Origin: Anaeromyxobacter terrae | Lineage (GTDB): Bacteria; Myxococcota; Myxococcia; Myxococcales; Anaeromyxobacteraceae | Length of the DNA: 64,000 nt | Direction: 5' to 3' | Assembly: GCF_022690685.1 (NCBI RefSeq) | Contig: NZ_JALCYY010000006.1 | Span: 88,440-152,439 of the forward strand | Part shown: positions 44,819 to 54,196 of the stretch, piece after piece | How positions within the stretch are numbered: the stretch's first letter is position 1 | How the letters are laid out: every line of letters begins with the position of its first letter | Notes under the pieces: model-generated | The model's database searches: none | Seen by the model: only the letters and a program-made list of their open reading frames with translations | Told to the model about the DNA's origin: nothing | Made by a program: the position numbers and the translations under genes

Positions 44819-45184
44819 GGACGCGAAGTGTACCCGAGTACGTGGAGGCGGGGAGGCATCGCGCGGCTCCCTCTGACGTCGCGAAGATCGAGCTACCGCC
44901 AGCGCCTCTCGATCCGCGACCCGGTCGCCGTCGCTCGAGCGAAGGTCCTCGCGGCGGGCGCCTTCAACGTCGCTCTCGCAGTGGTGATCGGTGAGCGGTT
45001 CCGTCGACGGCTCTCCACGACCACCCGCACCTGCCGGACGTGCACCACCGCCATGGCCACTGACGGCGCGCCCGCGCTCAGCGGCTCGTCTCGGCACCTT
45101 GCGGTTGCGCGGAGGCCTGCACGCCCGGATCGACCCGTCAGGGTCTCGCACCTGGATGATTCACTTGCTAGATCCGAGACACAG
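44819..45184. other. 366-bp divergent region without recognisable gene
   Basis: Between the TPR protein gene and the chromate operon. Translations on both strands are Arg/Ser-rich noise. It must hold the promoters of both units, but I see no distinct operator. Confidence 0.4.
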
Positions 45185-46189
45185 TTGAGCGCGAGCAAAA
45201 CGAAACGTGAAAGTTCTGCCGCCCGCCCCGAGGCGCGCTGGATGCTGCTGATCCACCAGATCCCGCCGACACCCGCCTATCTACGGGTCAAGATCGGCCG
45301 GCATCTGGCCCGCATCGGGGCAGTCGCCATCAAGAACTCGGTCTACGCCCTGCCCTACGACGACGAGACGCAGGAGGACTTCCAGTGGGTCCTCCGCGAG
45401 GTCGTGAAGGGCGGCGGAGACGCGTCGATCGTCGAGGCCCGGTTCATCGAAGGCCTCTCCGACATGCAGGTCATCGAGCTGTTCCAGACAGAGCGCGAGG
45501 CCGACTTCCGCCACCTCGCGGGGCAGGCGCGCGCCGTCGCCGCAGCTTTCCCGCACCGAGGCGTGGTTCCTGACGACCGCCGCGCCGATCTCGCAAGGCA
45601 GGTTGCCCGCCTGCGCCAGCGCGCGACCGAGCTCGCCACGATCGACTTCTTCGGAGCACCCGGACGCGAGGTCGTCGATGGCCTGCTGTCCGGAATGGAG
45701 GCACGCATGAGGCCAGTCGAGGGGACGGAGCCGGCGAAGGCGTCGCTGGCTCGCGAGCAGTACCAAGGTCGCACCTGGGTCACGCGCACTGGGATCAAGG
45801 TGGACCGGATGGCGAGCGCGTGGCTCATCCGGAAGTTCATCGATCCGGAGGCACGCTTCAAGTTCGTCCCGGCGAAGGGGTATCGCCCGGAAGAGGGCGA
45901 GCTTCGCTTCGACATGTTCGAATCGGAGTTCACTCACGAGGGCGAGCTGTGCACGTTCGAGGTGCTCGTGCAGCGGTTCGGCCTCACCGATCCCGCCCTC
46001 CGCGCCATCGCCGAGATCGTCCACGACATCGACGTGAAGGACGCGAAGTACGGCCGCGAGGAGGCGCCGGGCATCGGCCAGCTCGTCGCGGGCATCGCAG
46101 CTGCGCACGCCGACGACGAGCAACGCCTCGCGCGCGGCGCGGCGCTGTTCGACGACCTGTACGCCGTGCACGGCGCCACGAGGCACTGA
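45185..46189 (+). CDS. chrB: Chromate resistance protein ChrB
   Basis: A 334-residue ChrB, the chromate-sensing regulator of chr operons. The N-terminal domain has [20 protein letters not shown] and [20 protein letters not shown]; the C-terminal domain has [20 protein letters not shown], then [17 protein letters not shown] prefer the TTG at 45185 because ChrB proteins normally have a residue equivalent to the Trp preceding MLLIHQ; an ATG at 45242 is the alternative (315 residues). It is followed in one operon by a superoxide dismutase and ChrA. It probably represses or activates the operon in response to chromate. Confidence 0.9.
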   Translation: MSASKTKRESSAARPEARWMLLIHQIPPTPAYLRVKIGRHLARIGAVAIKNSVYALPYDDETQEDFQWVLREVVKGGGDASIVEARFIEGLSDMQVIELFQTEREADFRHLAGQARAVAAAFPHRGVVPDDRRADLARQVARLRQRATELATIDFFGAPGREVVDGLLSGMEARMRPVEGTEPAKASLAREQYQGRTWVTRTGIKVDRMASAWLIRKFIDPEARFKFVPAKGYRPEEGELRFDMFESEFTHEGELCTFEVLVQRFGLTDPALRAIAEIVHDIDVKDAKYGREEAPGIGQLVAGIAAAHADDEQRLARGAALFDDLYAVHGATRH

Positions 46190-46223
46190 TCGCTCGACCC
46201 GCGCTGAAGGAGAACGCCGAGTC

Positions 46224-46907
46224 ATGAGCGAAACGAAGAAGTCCGCCGGGGTCGCGCCTGCGTTCGCGGGGCGCCACGAGCCCCGGCCGCTCCCCTTTGA
46301 TCCCTCGAAGCTCCGCGGCCTCTCCGAGCGGCTCATCCGCTCTCACTGGGAGAACAACTACTGCGGTGCGGTGAAGGCGCTGAACGTCGTGGAGCAGCGT
46401 CTCGCTGCCATGCTCGACGATCCCGTCCTGCCGCCGTACGTGTACGGCGATCTCAAGCGCGAGGAGCTGCTCCGGACCGGCTCGGTCGGCCTGCACGAGC
46501 TCTACTTCGCGAACCTCGGCGGCGATGGCGAGGCGGACGACGCGATCCACCGCGTCCTGTCGCGCGCGTTCGGCACCTTCTCCACGTGGGAAGCCGAATT
46601 CCGCCGGACCGCGAATGCGCTCGCCGGCGGCTCGGGCTGGGCCGTCCTCGCCCTCGGCCCCGAGGGCGACCTCCACAACTACTGGGCATGGGATCACACG
46701 AGCGGGGCGCCCGGGAGCCGTCCGCTGCTGGTCCTCGACATGTACGAGCATGCCTACCACCTCGACTACGGGGCGGCCGCGGCGCGGTACGTCGACGCGT
46801 TCATGCAGAACGTCGACTGGGAAGAGGTGAGCCGCCGACTGGCGGACGCCACGGCGTCGGTGGGGACTCGATACGAAACGTGGGACCAAACTTCGACGCC
46901 TGGGTGA
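46224..46907 (+). CDS. chrC: Fe/Mn superoxide dismutase (ChrC)
   Basis: A 227-residue iron/manganese superoxide dismutase. Metal ligands are His41 (RSHWENNY), His91 (GLHELYF), Asp172 and His176 ([13 protein letters not shown]). It lacks a signal peptide, so it acts in the cytoplasm. Its place between chrB and chrA makes it a ChrC, which removes superoxide formed when chromate is reduced inside the cell. The family spacing and length (slightly extended N terminus) are normal. RBS: AAGGAGA. Confidence 0.93.
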   Translation: MSETKKSAGVAPAFAGRHEPRPLPFDPSKLRGLSERLIRSHWENNYCGAVKALNVVEQRLAAMLDDPVLPPYVYGDLKREELLRTGSVGLHELYFANLGGDGEADDAIHRVLSRAFGTFSTWEAEFRRTANALAGGSGWAVLALGPEGDLHNYWAWDHTSGAPGSRPLLVLDMYEHAYHLDYGAAAARYVDAFMQNVDWEEVSRRLADATASVGTRYETWDQTSTPG

Positions 46908-46968
46908 CGAGAAGCGAGCCGGGTCGAGCATCACACGAACCGCCCTCGGCTCTCGGCGGGAGATCGGC

Positions 46969-48210
46969 GTGGACGACGGGTTGTCAAACCGCGCGGAGGC
47001 GGAGCCCGCGGGAGTCCAGCAGCAGGTCTCGATGTCCGAGATCTTCTGGTACTTCCTCAAGCTCGGCTGGCTCGCGTTCGGCGGCCCCGTCGGCCAGATC
47101 GGCCTCATGCACCTCCAGCTGGTGGAGCGTCGGAAGTGGATCAGCGAGGACGAGTTCGTACGCGCGCTGAATTTCTGCCACCTCCTGCCCGGACCGGAGG
47201 CGCTGCAGCTCGTCATCTACGTCGGCTACAAGAAGGCGGGCTACTGGGCCGGCATCCTCGCGGGCGTGCTCTTCATCCTGCCCGGCTACATCACGCTCAC
47301 CACGCTCGCCTGGATCTACGTCCACTATGGAAAGACGCCCCAGGTGCTGGGCGTGCTCTGGGGCTTCCGTCCGGTCGGACTGGCCCTGCTCCTCGCCGCG
47401 CTCGTCCGGATCTCGCGCGCCGCCTTGAAGGGCGTCTTCCCCGCGATGCTCGCGTTCGCGGCGTTCGTCGCGTTCTACTTCGGGCGGCTACCGTTCCTGC
47501 TCGTGCTCTTCGGGTGCGGCCTCACCTTCATCGCGTGGCGGCGGATGGGGCCGGGCTCGCGAGTCGCGACGGCCGCCGCCTCCTTGCTCGTCGCGGCGCG
47601 CGCGGAGGCGGCCGAGTCGATGGCGAGCCGCCTCTTCGACATCTCGTGGTTCTTCTTCAAGGTGGGGCTCTTCTCCTTCGGCGGCGCCTACGCGGTGCTG
47701 CCCTACATCCGCGAAGGGGCGGTCGCGACGTACGGGTGGATCAGCGACCGGCAGATGATCGACGCGCTGGCGCTCGGGGAGACGACGCCGGGCCCGCTGA
47801 TCTCGATCGGCATCTTCGTCGGGTTCCTCGCTGGGAACGGGGCGCGCGTCCCATGGCTGGGCGCCACTGCGTCGACGTTCTGGCTCTTCCTGCCGTCTTT
47901 CCTCTTCATGTTGCCCGCCGCTCGCCACATGAACTGGCTGACGTCGCGCCCCGGCCTGAAGGAGTTCCTGCGCGGCGTCACCTCCGGGGTCGTAGGCCTC
48001 ATCTTCTCCATCTCGATCCCGCTCGCGAAGGTGGCGTTCATGCCGGGCGGCTCGATCGACTGGATCACGGTCGCTCTCGGCCTGGCAGCGTTCGCGGTGC
48101 TCACCTTCTGGAAGTGGCGGCTGAACGTCGTCGCCGTCGTGCTGGCAGGGGGAGCGCTCGGCCTTCTCCGCGCGTTCGCTCCAGGCCTCTTCGGAGGAGC
48201 GCTCTCGTGA
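46969..48210 (+). CDS. chrA: Chromate transporter ChrA
   Basis: A 413-residue long-chain CHR-family transporter with two homologous halves and about ten to twelve hydrophobic helices. Family motifs are FGGPVGQIGLMH (first half, about 38-49), LLPGPEALQL (about 75-84), FSFGGAYAVLPYI (second half) and ALGETTPGPLIS. It exports chromate, probably using proton motive force. The start is a GTG; an internal ATG at 47032 (MSEIFWYF) is an alternative. It closes the chrB-chrC-chrA operon and converges on the sensor-kinase gene after 20 bp. Confidence 0.94.
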   Translation: MDDGLSNRAEAEPAGVQQQVSMSEIFWYFLKLGWLAFGGPVGQIGLMHLQLVERRKWISEDEFVRALNFCHLLPGPEALQLVIYVGYKKAGYWAGILAGVLFILPGYITLTTLAWIYVHYGKTPQVLGVLWGFRPVGLALLLAALVRISRAALKGVFPAMLAFAAFVAFYFGRLPFLLVLFGCGLTFIAWRRMGPGSRVATAAASLLVAARAEAAESMASRLFDISWFFFKVGLFSFGGAYAVLPYIREGAVATYGWISDRQMIDALALGETTPGPLISIGIFVGFLAGNGARVPWLGATASTFWLFLPSFLFMLPAARHMNWLTSRPGLKEFLRGVTSGVVGLIFSISIPLAKVAFMPGGSIDWITVALGLAAFAVLTFWKWRLNVVAVVLAGGALGLLRAFAPGLFGGALS

Positions 48211-48230
48211 GGGACGCGTCCAGCCGGCCG

Positions 48231-49574
48231 TCACACGGCGGGCAGCACCATTCGAAAGACGCTCCCGTTTCCCACGGTGCTCTCGACCTCTATCCGGCCG
48301 CCGTTCGCCGCGATGACCGACCGCGCGATGGCGAGGCCAAGCCCCATCCCGCCAGCTTGCCTCGCTCGGTCGGCATCCACCCGGTAGAAGCGCTCGAAGA
48401 TCCGCTCCAGGTGCGCCGGGGCGATGCCGGGACCGGTGTCTCTCACCTCGACGGCTGGCTCGCCAGAAGGCAGGACCTCGACGACGACGCGAATCGAGCC
48501 CCTCTGCGGCGTGTACTTGATCGCGTTGTCCAGGAGGTTCACGACTCCCTGCCGGACCAAGGCCGGATCGCACCGCGCCCGAACCCCAGAATGGGCAGCG
48601 GCCGTCAGCTCCTGCCCCTTCTCCTCGGCGAGCACCCGGAGGTGCTCCACGGCGCTCGTTGCGAGCGCGCCCAGATCCACCACCTCCCGGGCAGCGTGGG
48701 TGCGTCCCGTGTCGGCGCGGGTCAGGAGGAGCAGGCCCTCCACGAGCCTCGTCAGCCGTTCGACTTCCTCGAGCATGCTGCCGATGACCTCGCGATAGGC
48801 TGCCGGATCGCGCGCGTTCTGCAGCGCCACCTCCCCCACGCTCCGCATCGCGGTGAGCGGCGTCCGCAGCTCGTGCGACGCGTCGGCGGTGAAGCGGCGG
48901 AGGCGCTCGAACGCGTCTTGCAGCCGGGCCAGCGTGTCGTTGAACACGCCCGCGAGCTGGCCGAACTCGTCCCGGGGATCCTCGACGGGAAGCCGTGCGT
49001 CAAGCGCCTCGGCGGTGATGCGCCGGGCGTGATCGGCCAATGCGCCGACCGGCGCGAGTACGCGGCCGGCGAGGAGGTACCCGCCTGCCAGCGCGACGAT
49101 CGCAGCGCAGGGGATGGCGAGCGCGAGAATGAGCGCGAGCCGGCCCAGCGCGCCGCGAGTGAGCGCCTCGTCAGTGGCGACCGCGATCCGGAGCTCGTGC
49201 CACGACCTCGTCTCCATCCGGTAGGAGTGCCCATGCGGCGACGACCAGGTGGCCGGCCCGGCCTCGGTCAGCGCCGCCCGGTCGAGCCCGATCCTCGTCC
49301 AGGCAGCCGTTCGATAGAGGACGCGTCCGGCGCTGGTGACCTCGAAGAGCTCGACTCCGGCGCGGGTCTCGACCTCTGCGAGGTCGTAGTCGGCCTCCCG
49401 ATAGGTTCGCTCGATCGTCGCCAGGTCGCGCGCCAGCCGGGCATCGAGATCGCGGAGGAGCTGGGCTCGTACGAGAGCGTAGACCGCTCCGGAGAAGGCG
49501 CAGACGATGAGCGTCAGCACGCCGGCGTGCCACAGCGCGAGACGCCCGCGGACGCTGCGCGGCCGGAGCATCAT
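48231..49574 (-). CDS. Two-component sensor histidine kinase
   Basis: A 447-residue classical membrane kinase: TM1 about 15-35, periplasmic sensor about 36-142, TM2 about 145-168, HAMP about 170-220, HisKA with His234 (DASHELRTPL) and a HATPase with the N box LLDNAIKYTP and G boxes DTGPGIAP and GGMGLGLAI. The periplasmic loop has no recognised fold and only one Cys-free, Arg/Glu-rich sequence. Its ATG overlaps the regulator stop (ATGA). It is convergent with chrA but divergent, through its partner, from the cytochrome/ABC operon. It resembles metal-responsive CusS/QseC-like kinases in layout. Confidence 0.93.
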   Translation of the reverse strand: MMLRPRSVRGRLALWHAGVLTLIVCAFSGAVYALVRAQLLRDLDARLARDLATIERTYREADYDLAEVETRAGVELFEVTSAGRVLYRTAAWTRIGLDRAALTEAGPATWSSPHGHSYRMETRSWHELRIAVATDEALTRGALGRLALILALAIPCAAIVALAGGYLLAGRVLAPVGALADHARRITAEALDARLPVEDPRDEFGQLAGVFNDTLARLQDAFERLRRFTADASHELRTPLTAMRSVGEVALQNARDPAAYREVIGSMLEEVERLTRLVEGLLLLTRADTGRTHAAREVVDLGALATSAVEHLRVLAEEKGQELTAAAHSGVRARCDPALVRQGVVNLLDNAIKYTPQRGSIRVVVEVLPSGEPAVEVRDTGPGIAPAHLERIFERFYRVDADRARQAGGMGLGLAIARSVIAANGGRIEVESTVGNGSVFRMVLPAV

Positions 49575-50272
49575 CGCGGCTCCGGGCCGAGCACGAAGCC
49601 GACGCCACGGATGGTGTGGACCAGCTTTCTCGGGAAGGGGTCGTCCACCTTCCGGCGCAGCCGCGCGATGGTCACGTCGATCACGTTGTCGAGCGGGGTC
49701 GCGCGCGCGGTCACCTTCCAGACGTCTCGCGCCAGCATCTCGCGGGAGACCACGCGCCCCTGGTGGCGAAGGAGGTACTCGAGGATCTCGAACTCCTTGG
49801 CCGTGAGGTCCACCGATCGTGAATCGCGCACGACCGCCCGCTTCACGGGGTCGAGCTCGAGGTCTTCGTGCCGGAGCTTCGACGCCGGGTCGAGCCTGCC
49901 GCGGCGAAGCAGGGCGCGAACGCGAGCCAGCAGCTCGGGGAACGCGAAGGGCTTCACGAGGTAGTCGTCCGCGCCCACATCGAGGCCCTGGACCCGGTCC
50001 TCGATGGTGTCCTTGGCCGTGAGGATGAGCACCGGGGTCTGAAGACCGCGAGCCCGGAGCGCGGCGAGGATCTCGAGGCCGCCGCGGTTCGGGAGCATGA
50101 GGTCGAGCAGGATGAGATCGAACGACTCGTTCGAGACGAGGAAGAACCCCTCCTCCCCGGTCGACGCGACGCGGGTCTCGAAGCGCTCGGCGCCGAGCCC
50201 GTCGGCGAGCGCCCGCGCCACCTTCGACTCGTCCTCGACGATCAGGATTCTCGAATGATCTTCGTGATGCAC
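49571..50272 (-). CDS. OmpR-family response regulator
   Basis: A 233-residue regulator. The receiver has the acidic pocket E13/D14 and the phospho-acceptor Asp57 (LILLDLMLP), Thr in LILTAKD and Lys in DYLVKPF. The winged helix is at the C terminus (DLTAKEFEILEYLLRHQGRV, VTIARLRRKVDDPF). I took the GTG at 50272 as start; no better-placed codon is seen. It is 134 bp from and divergent to the cytochrome/ABC operon. An 18-bp perfect palindrome lies in that gap, so it is the likely regulator of both units. Confidence 0.93.
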   Translation of the reverse strand: MHHEDHSRILIVEDESKVARALADGLGAERFETRVASTGEEGFFLVSNESFDLILLDLMLPNRGGLEILAALRARGLQTPVLILTAKDTIEDRVQGLDVGADDYLVKPFAFPELLARVRALLRRGRLDPASKLRHEDLELDPVKRAVVRDSRSVDLTAKEFEILEYLLRHQGRVVSREMLARDVWKVTARATPLDNVIDVTIARLRRKVDDPFPRKLVHTIRGVGFVLGPEPR

Positions 50273-50306
50273 GCCCGGAAGTATAGCTGCGCCATGGCAG
50301 GCGAAT

Positions 50307-50324
50307 CCTGACAGCGCTGTCAGG
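50307..50324. promoter_or_regulatory. 18-bp perfect palindrome, candidate operator
   Basis: CCTGACAGCGCTGTCAGG is its own reverse complement. It sits 35 bp upstream of the response-regulator start and 82 bp upstream of the first gene of the divergent operon, an ideal place for a shared operator. OmpR-type proteins more often bind direct repeats, so another dimeric regulator is possible. Confidence 0.55.
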
Positions 50325-50405
50325 GAGTCTTCAGGAGCTTCACGAGCGCGGTCGCGCCATCCTGCGCTCGCTCGCGGAGCGGATCGCTCCGACCGAGGAA
50401 AGGAG

Positions 50406-51065
50406 ATGCCCATGCTTCGGACGATCGGTGTTCTTGCGCTGGCCCTTGTCGCGCTCCCAGGAGCGGCGCTCGCGCAGGGCGCGGGGAGGACCTGGGACTT
50501 CCAGGCAGATGCTGTGGGCTCCCCTCCCGCCGGCTTCTCCTTCGGCCGGACGGGCGAGGGCCGCCCCGGAAAGTGGGTCATCCAGCTCGACCCGACCGCC
50601 CCGGCCGGCGATCACGTGCTGGCCCAGGTCGATGAGGACCGCACCGACAACCGCTTCCCGGTGGCGGCTGCCGACGCACCCGCGCTCAGGGACCTTCGCG
50701 CCGAGGTCCGGTGCAAGCCGGTCTCGGGGAAGGTCGACCAGGCATGCGGGCTCGTCATTCGCTACCGCGACGCCGACAACTACTACCTGGCCCGGGCCAA
50801 CGCGCTCGAGGACAACGTGAACCTGTACCGCGTGGTCGACGGCCGGCGCCGGCAGATCAAGGGCTGGAGCGGGCGGGTCGTGTCCGGGGCCTGGCACACG
50901 CTCGCGGTCGAGGCGCGCGGCAACCGGCTCCAGGTCTTCTGGGAAGGGAAGCCGATCATCGACGCGACGGACGACACGTTCAAGGAGGCCGGGAAGGTCG
51001 GGGTGTGGACGAAGGCCGACTCGGTCACGTCCTTCGACGCGCTGGCGGTGACCGGGCTTCCATAG
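50406..51065 (+). CDS. Secreted LamG/DUF1080-like domain protein
   Basis: A 219-residue secreted protein with a clear signal peptide (about 1-23, ending GAALAQ). The rest is one jelly-roll domain of the concanavalin/DUF1080 (3-keto-disaccharide hydrolase-like) type: TWDFQADAVGSPPAGF at the start, ACGLVIRYRDADNYYLARAN in the middle and GVWTKADSVTSFDALAV at the end. The region is short for a whole DUF1080 enzyme, so a binding or structural role is as likely. It is first in the operon with the pentahaem cytochrome. Confidence 0.8.
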   Translation: MPMLRTIGVLALALVALPGAALAQGAGRTWDFQADAVGSPPAGFSFGRTGEGRPGKWVIQLDPTAPAGDHVLAQVDEDRTDNRFPVAAADAPALRDLRAEVRCKPVSGKVDQACGLVIRYRDADNYYLARANALEDNVNLYRVVDGRRRQIKGWSGRVVSGAWHTLAVEARGNRLQVFWEGKPIIDATDDTFKEAGKVGVWTKADSVTSFDALAVTGLP

Positions 51066-51121
51066 CGCCTCTTGCTGCCGCTGATTCTCCGTCCCGCAGC
51101 CCAAACGACAGGAGCCGTCTC

Positions 51122-52414
51122 GTGAAGATCCTCACCGCTGCCCTCGTCTCGCTCGTCCTGGCGGGTTCCGCTGCCAGGGCGCAGGCACCCGCTCCCACCG
51201 GACCCGCATCCGCCGCGCCCGCCGCCCCTCCGATCGCACCCGCGGCCCCTGCCATCACGCCGTCCAAGGACTTCCCCAAGGGGACCGCCACACCGTCCGC
51301 CGACTGCGGCGCCTGCCATCAGGCCATCTATCGTGAGTACGCCGAGGGGTTCGGGAGCGACATGCGGTACCCCGGCGTCAGGCTGCGATCGAAGGATGAC
51401 AAGGTCCTCGAGATGCCTGCCGGCAGCTCGGTCGCGGCGAGCGCGCACGCCGTCTCCGGTACGGATCCATGGCCCATCCACGCGCGAGAGGCCGAGGAGG
51501 AAGGCAAGAAGTGCAACGTCTGCCACTTCCCGCAGCCTTTCGCGATCCCGGAGCGCACCGCGCTCGAGGTCGTGAAGCCGGCCCCCCGCGCTGAGGCTCA
51601 GGGCGAGGGCATCACCTGTGCCTCCTGCCATCTGACGCCCGAAGGGAAGATCCGAGGACCGCACAAGGCCGACGCGCCCCACGAGACCGTCGCCGACGAG
51701 CGGATGTCGAGCTCGGAGATGTGCGCGTTCTGCCACTCATTGGGAAAGCGCGTCCCGGGCAAGCAGACCCAGACCTATCTCGAGTGGCGTGACGACTTCG
51801 CCGCGCCGGGCCTCGGTCGCCAGCAGTGCCAGGACTGCCACATGCCACGCACGCAGCGAAAGACCGCCGAGGATGCGGACGTCCCGCTCCGCGCGGTCGC
51901 GCGCCACCTCTGGACCGGCGGTCACTCCGGCCAGCGGCTCGGCAGTGCCCTTTCGCTCGTCATGCTTCAGCCGCAGAAGGACGGCGCGAACGTGGAGCTC
52001 CACCTGATCAACGTCGGCGCGGGGCACTCGGTCCCCACCGGCTCGAACCGGCGCGCCATCTATCTCCAGACGCGGGCCGTCGATCGCAAGGGGAAGGTGC
52101 TCGCCACGCGCGAGTGGATGTTCGCCCCTTGGTACGGGCCGCGCCCCGACGACCGAACCTTCCTCGAGGAGGACAAGAAGCGTCCCGACCACATCGCCGC
52201 GACCCAGGCCGACGAGCAGGGCCTTCACGAGGCGCCGATCCGGGCGGGCGAGGAACGCGTCCTGACCTGGCAACCCGCGCTCCGCGACGGCAGCTACACC
52301 GTCGAGGCGAGCCTCATCTACGATCTCAACCGCTACAACGACCGGGCGTCCAAGGGAGACCAGCGGGAGATCTCGCGCTTCACCTTGCCATTCCAGGTGA
52401 AGGCGAGCCACTGA
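51122..52414 (+). CDS. Periplasmic pentahaem cytochrome c
   Basis: A 430-residue secreted protein, starting GTG, with a signal peptide (about 1-21) and a Pro/Ala-rich linker. Five CXXCH haem motifs are visible at 62-66 (CGACH), 131-135 (CNVCH), 166-170 (CASCH), 201-205 (CAFCH) and 236-240 (CQDCH). The last 170 residues have no haem motif and form a beta-rich domain (VELHLINVGAGHSVPTGSNR, then SYTVEASLIYDLNRY). This arrangement resembles uncharacterised multihaem cytochromes of the c554/NapC-like superfamily. It should pass electrons in the periplasm. It is co-operonic with an outer-membrane barrel and a ferric-type ABC importer. Confidence 0.9.
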   Translation: MKILTAALVSLVLAGSAARAQAPAPTGPASAAPAAPPIAPAAPAITPSKDFPKGTATPSADCGACHQAIYREYAEGFGSDMRYPGVRLRSKDDKVLEMPAGSSVAASAHAVSGTDPWPIHAREAEEEGKKCNVCHFPQPFAIPERTALEVVKPAPRAEAQGEGITCASCHLTPEGKIRGPHKADAPHETVADERMSSSEMCAFCHSLGKRVPGKQTQTYLEWRDDFAAPGLGRQQCQDCHMPRTQRKTAEDADVPLRAVARHLWTGGHSGQRLGSALSLVMLQPQKDGANVELHLINVGAGHSVPTGSNRRAIYLQTRAVDRKGKVLATREWMFAPWYGPRPDDRTFLEEDKKRPDHIAATQADEQGLHEAPIRAGEERVLTWQPALRDGSYTVEASLIYDLNRYNDRASKGDQREISRFTLPFQVKASH

Positions 52415-52427
52415 GGAACGACGGTCA

Positions 52428-53189
52428 GTGAGAACGACATCCTGGACTCCGCGCGCTCTCATTCTCTGCTCGTTCTCGCTCGTGGCGGCGTGGCCGCTCA
52501 CCGCGAGCGCGTATCGGCCCTTCAACTCGACGGACGCCGCGGTGGCAGCGAAGGGTGAGATGGAGATCGAGCTCGGACCCCTCGGGTACGTGGTGCAGGG
52601 CGCCGACAGGACGCTGGTCGCGCCGAGCCTCATCCTCAACTGGGGCTTCGCGGATCGCTGGGAGGCGGTGCTCGAGGGGCGCCACTTCGTGGAGCTCGGA
52701 CGCGACGTCCCGGAGCCGCGCCTGCGCGTCGAAGATACCGCCTTCTCGCTGAAGAGGGTCCTGCGCGAGGGTAGCCTCCAGGAGAAGGCCGGCCCGAGCG
52801 TCGCCACGGAGATCTCCGCCCTGCTCCCGACCGTCAACGGCGACCCCGGCGTAGGCGCGGAAGGAGCGCTCATCGTGTCGCAGCGCTGGCAGGATCTCAC
52901 GTTCCACGTGAACGGAGCCGCTGCCTGGACCCGGGCGCACACCCCCGGTGTGTTCGGCGGGGTCATCCTCGAAGCTCACGACGCCTGGGCCATTCGCCCC
53001 GTCGCGGAGGTCTTCGTGGAGCGCGAGCGCGATCTACCGACGACGGTCTCCGGCCTGGTCGGTGCGATCTGGCGTGCTTCCGACCGGCTCTCGTTCGATG
53101 CGGCGGTACGCCGAGCGCGCGCCGGAGGCGTGGATACGACCGAGCTCCGCGTCGGGCTGACGTGGGGATTCAGCGTGGGGTTCCCGTGA
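52428..53189 (+). CDS. Outer-membrane beta-barrel protein
   Basis: A 253-residue protein starting GTG with a signal peptide (about 1-29, ending LTASA). After that, alternating amphipathic strands run throughout (MEIELGPLGYVVQGADRTL, WEAVLEGRHFVELGRD, LRVGLTWGFSVGFP) with a terminal aromatic-rich strand. The pattern resembles the MetA-pathway/transporter group of small outer-membrane channels. It starts 13 bp after the cytochrome and its stop overlaps the next start (GTGA). It may carry the substrate into the periplasm. Confidence 0.75.
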   Translation: MRTTSWTPRALILCSFSLVAAWPLTASAYRPFNSTDAAVAAKGEMEIELGPLGYVVQGADRTLVAPSLILNWGFADRWEAVLEGRHFVELGRDVPEPRLRVEDTAFSLKRVLREGSLQEKAGPSVATEISALLPTVNGDPGVGAEGALIVSQRWQDLTFHVNGAAAWTRAHTPGVFGGVILEAHDAWAIRPVAEVFVERERDLPTTVSGLVGAIWRASDRLSFDAAVRRARAGGVDTTELRVGLTWGFSVGFP

Positions 53190-54196
53190 TCCAACGACGA
53201 CCGACTGTCCTCCTCCTCGTCCTCGCGATGGCCTCCGGCGCCCTGGCCTGCCGGAGCCGCTCGCGCGAGGTCGTCGTGTACCTGTCGATCGACCAGGTCT
53301 TCACGGAGCCCATCCTGCGCGACTTCGAGCGCCAGAGCGGCGTCAAGGTGCGCGCCGTCTTCGACACCGAGGAGACGAAGAGCACGGGCGTCCTCAACCG
53401 GATCATCGCCGAGGCGAGGAGCCCGCAGGCGGACGTGTTCTGGTCGGGCGACCCCGTCCGCCCGCAGTTGCTCGTGAAGCGCGGGCTCGTGCGGGCGTAC
53501 CTCTCGCCCGAAGCGGCTGCGATTCCACCCGCCTTCAAGGCCGCCGACGGGACCTGGACCGGCGGTGCCGCGAGAGCGCGCCTCCTCCTCGTGAACAAGA
53601 CCCGCGTGAAGCCTGAGGAGATGCCTCGCTCGGTTCGTGACCTCGCGGACCGGAGGTGGAAGGGCCAGACGGCGATCGCGAACCCGCTCTTCGGCACGAC
53701 CACGATGCACGTCGCCGCGCTCGCGGACGCGTGGGGCGATGACGCGCTGAAGTCCTTCCTCACGCAGCTCAAGGCGAACGGGTGCCGGATCGCGAGCTCG
53801 AACGGCGAGGTGAAGCGCCTCGTCGCCTCGGGCGAGGTGGCCTTCGGCCTCGCCGACACGGACGACGCCGCCGAAGCCCTCCACGACGGCGCGCCGATCG
53901 AGGTCGTCTACCCCGACCAGGATGGGATGGGCACGTTGCTGATGCCTACCGCGGTGGTGTCGCTCGCGGGACCGCACACCGAGGAGGCGCGGCGGCTGGT
54001 CGATTACCTCCTCTCCGTCCCTGCCGAGCAGAAGCTCGTCGATGTCGCCGCACACATCCCGCTGCGCGCCGACGTGAAGCCTGCCGCGGGCGGGAAGCGG
54101 GCGAGCGAGATCAAGACGATGCAGATCGACTACGCGAAGGTCGCCGGCACGATGGAAAGGCTCCAGCCATGGCTGCGGGACTGGGCTGGGCTCTAG
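53186..54196 (+). CDS. Ferric-type ABC importer substrate-binding protein
   Basis: A 336-residue periplasmic binding protein of the FbpA/AfuA-like (iron(III)) class. I took the GTG at 53186, overlapping the barrel gene stop; another GTG at 53162 lies upstream. The signal region ends near SGALAC, possibly a lipoprotein. Core segments are VVVYLSIDQVFTEPILRDFE, VFWSGDPVRPQLLVKRGLVR, TAIANPLFGTTTMHVAAL and PDQDGMGTLLMPTAVV. A Tyr or Asp metal-binding site cannot be fixed by eye. Substrate could be Fe(III), another metal oxyanion, or thiamine-like ligand, since the class is broad. Confidence 0.87.
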   Translation: MIQRRPTVLLLVLAMASGALACRSRSREVVVYLSIDQVFTEPILRDFERQSGVKVRAVFDTEETKSTGVLNRIIAEARSPQADVFWSGDPVRPQLLVKRGLVRAYLSPEAAAIPPAFKAADGTWTGGAARARLLLVNKTRVKPEEMPRSVRDLADRRWKGQTAIANPLFGTTTMHVAALADAWGDDALKSFLTQLKANGCRIASSNGEVKRLVASGEVAFGLADTDDAAEALHDGAPIEVVYPDQDGMGTLLMPTAVVSLAGPHTEEARRLVDYLLSVPAEQKLVDVAAHIPLRADVKPAAGGKRASEIKTMQIDYAKVAGTMERLQPWLRDWAGL

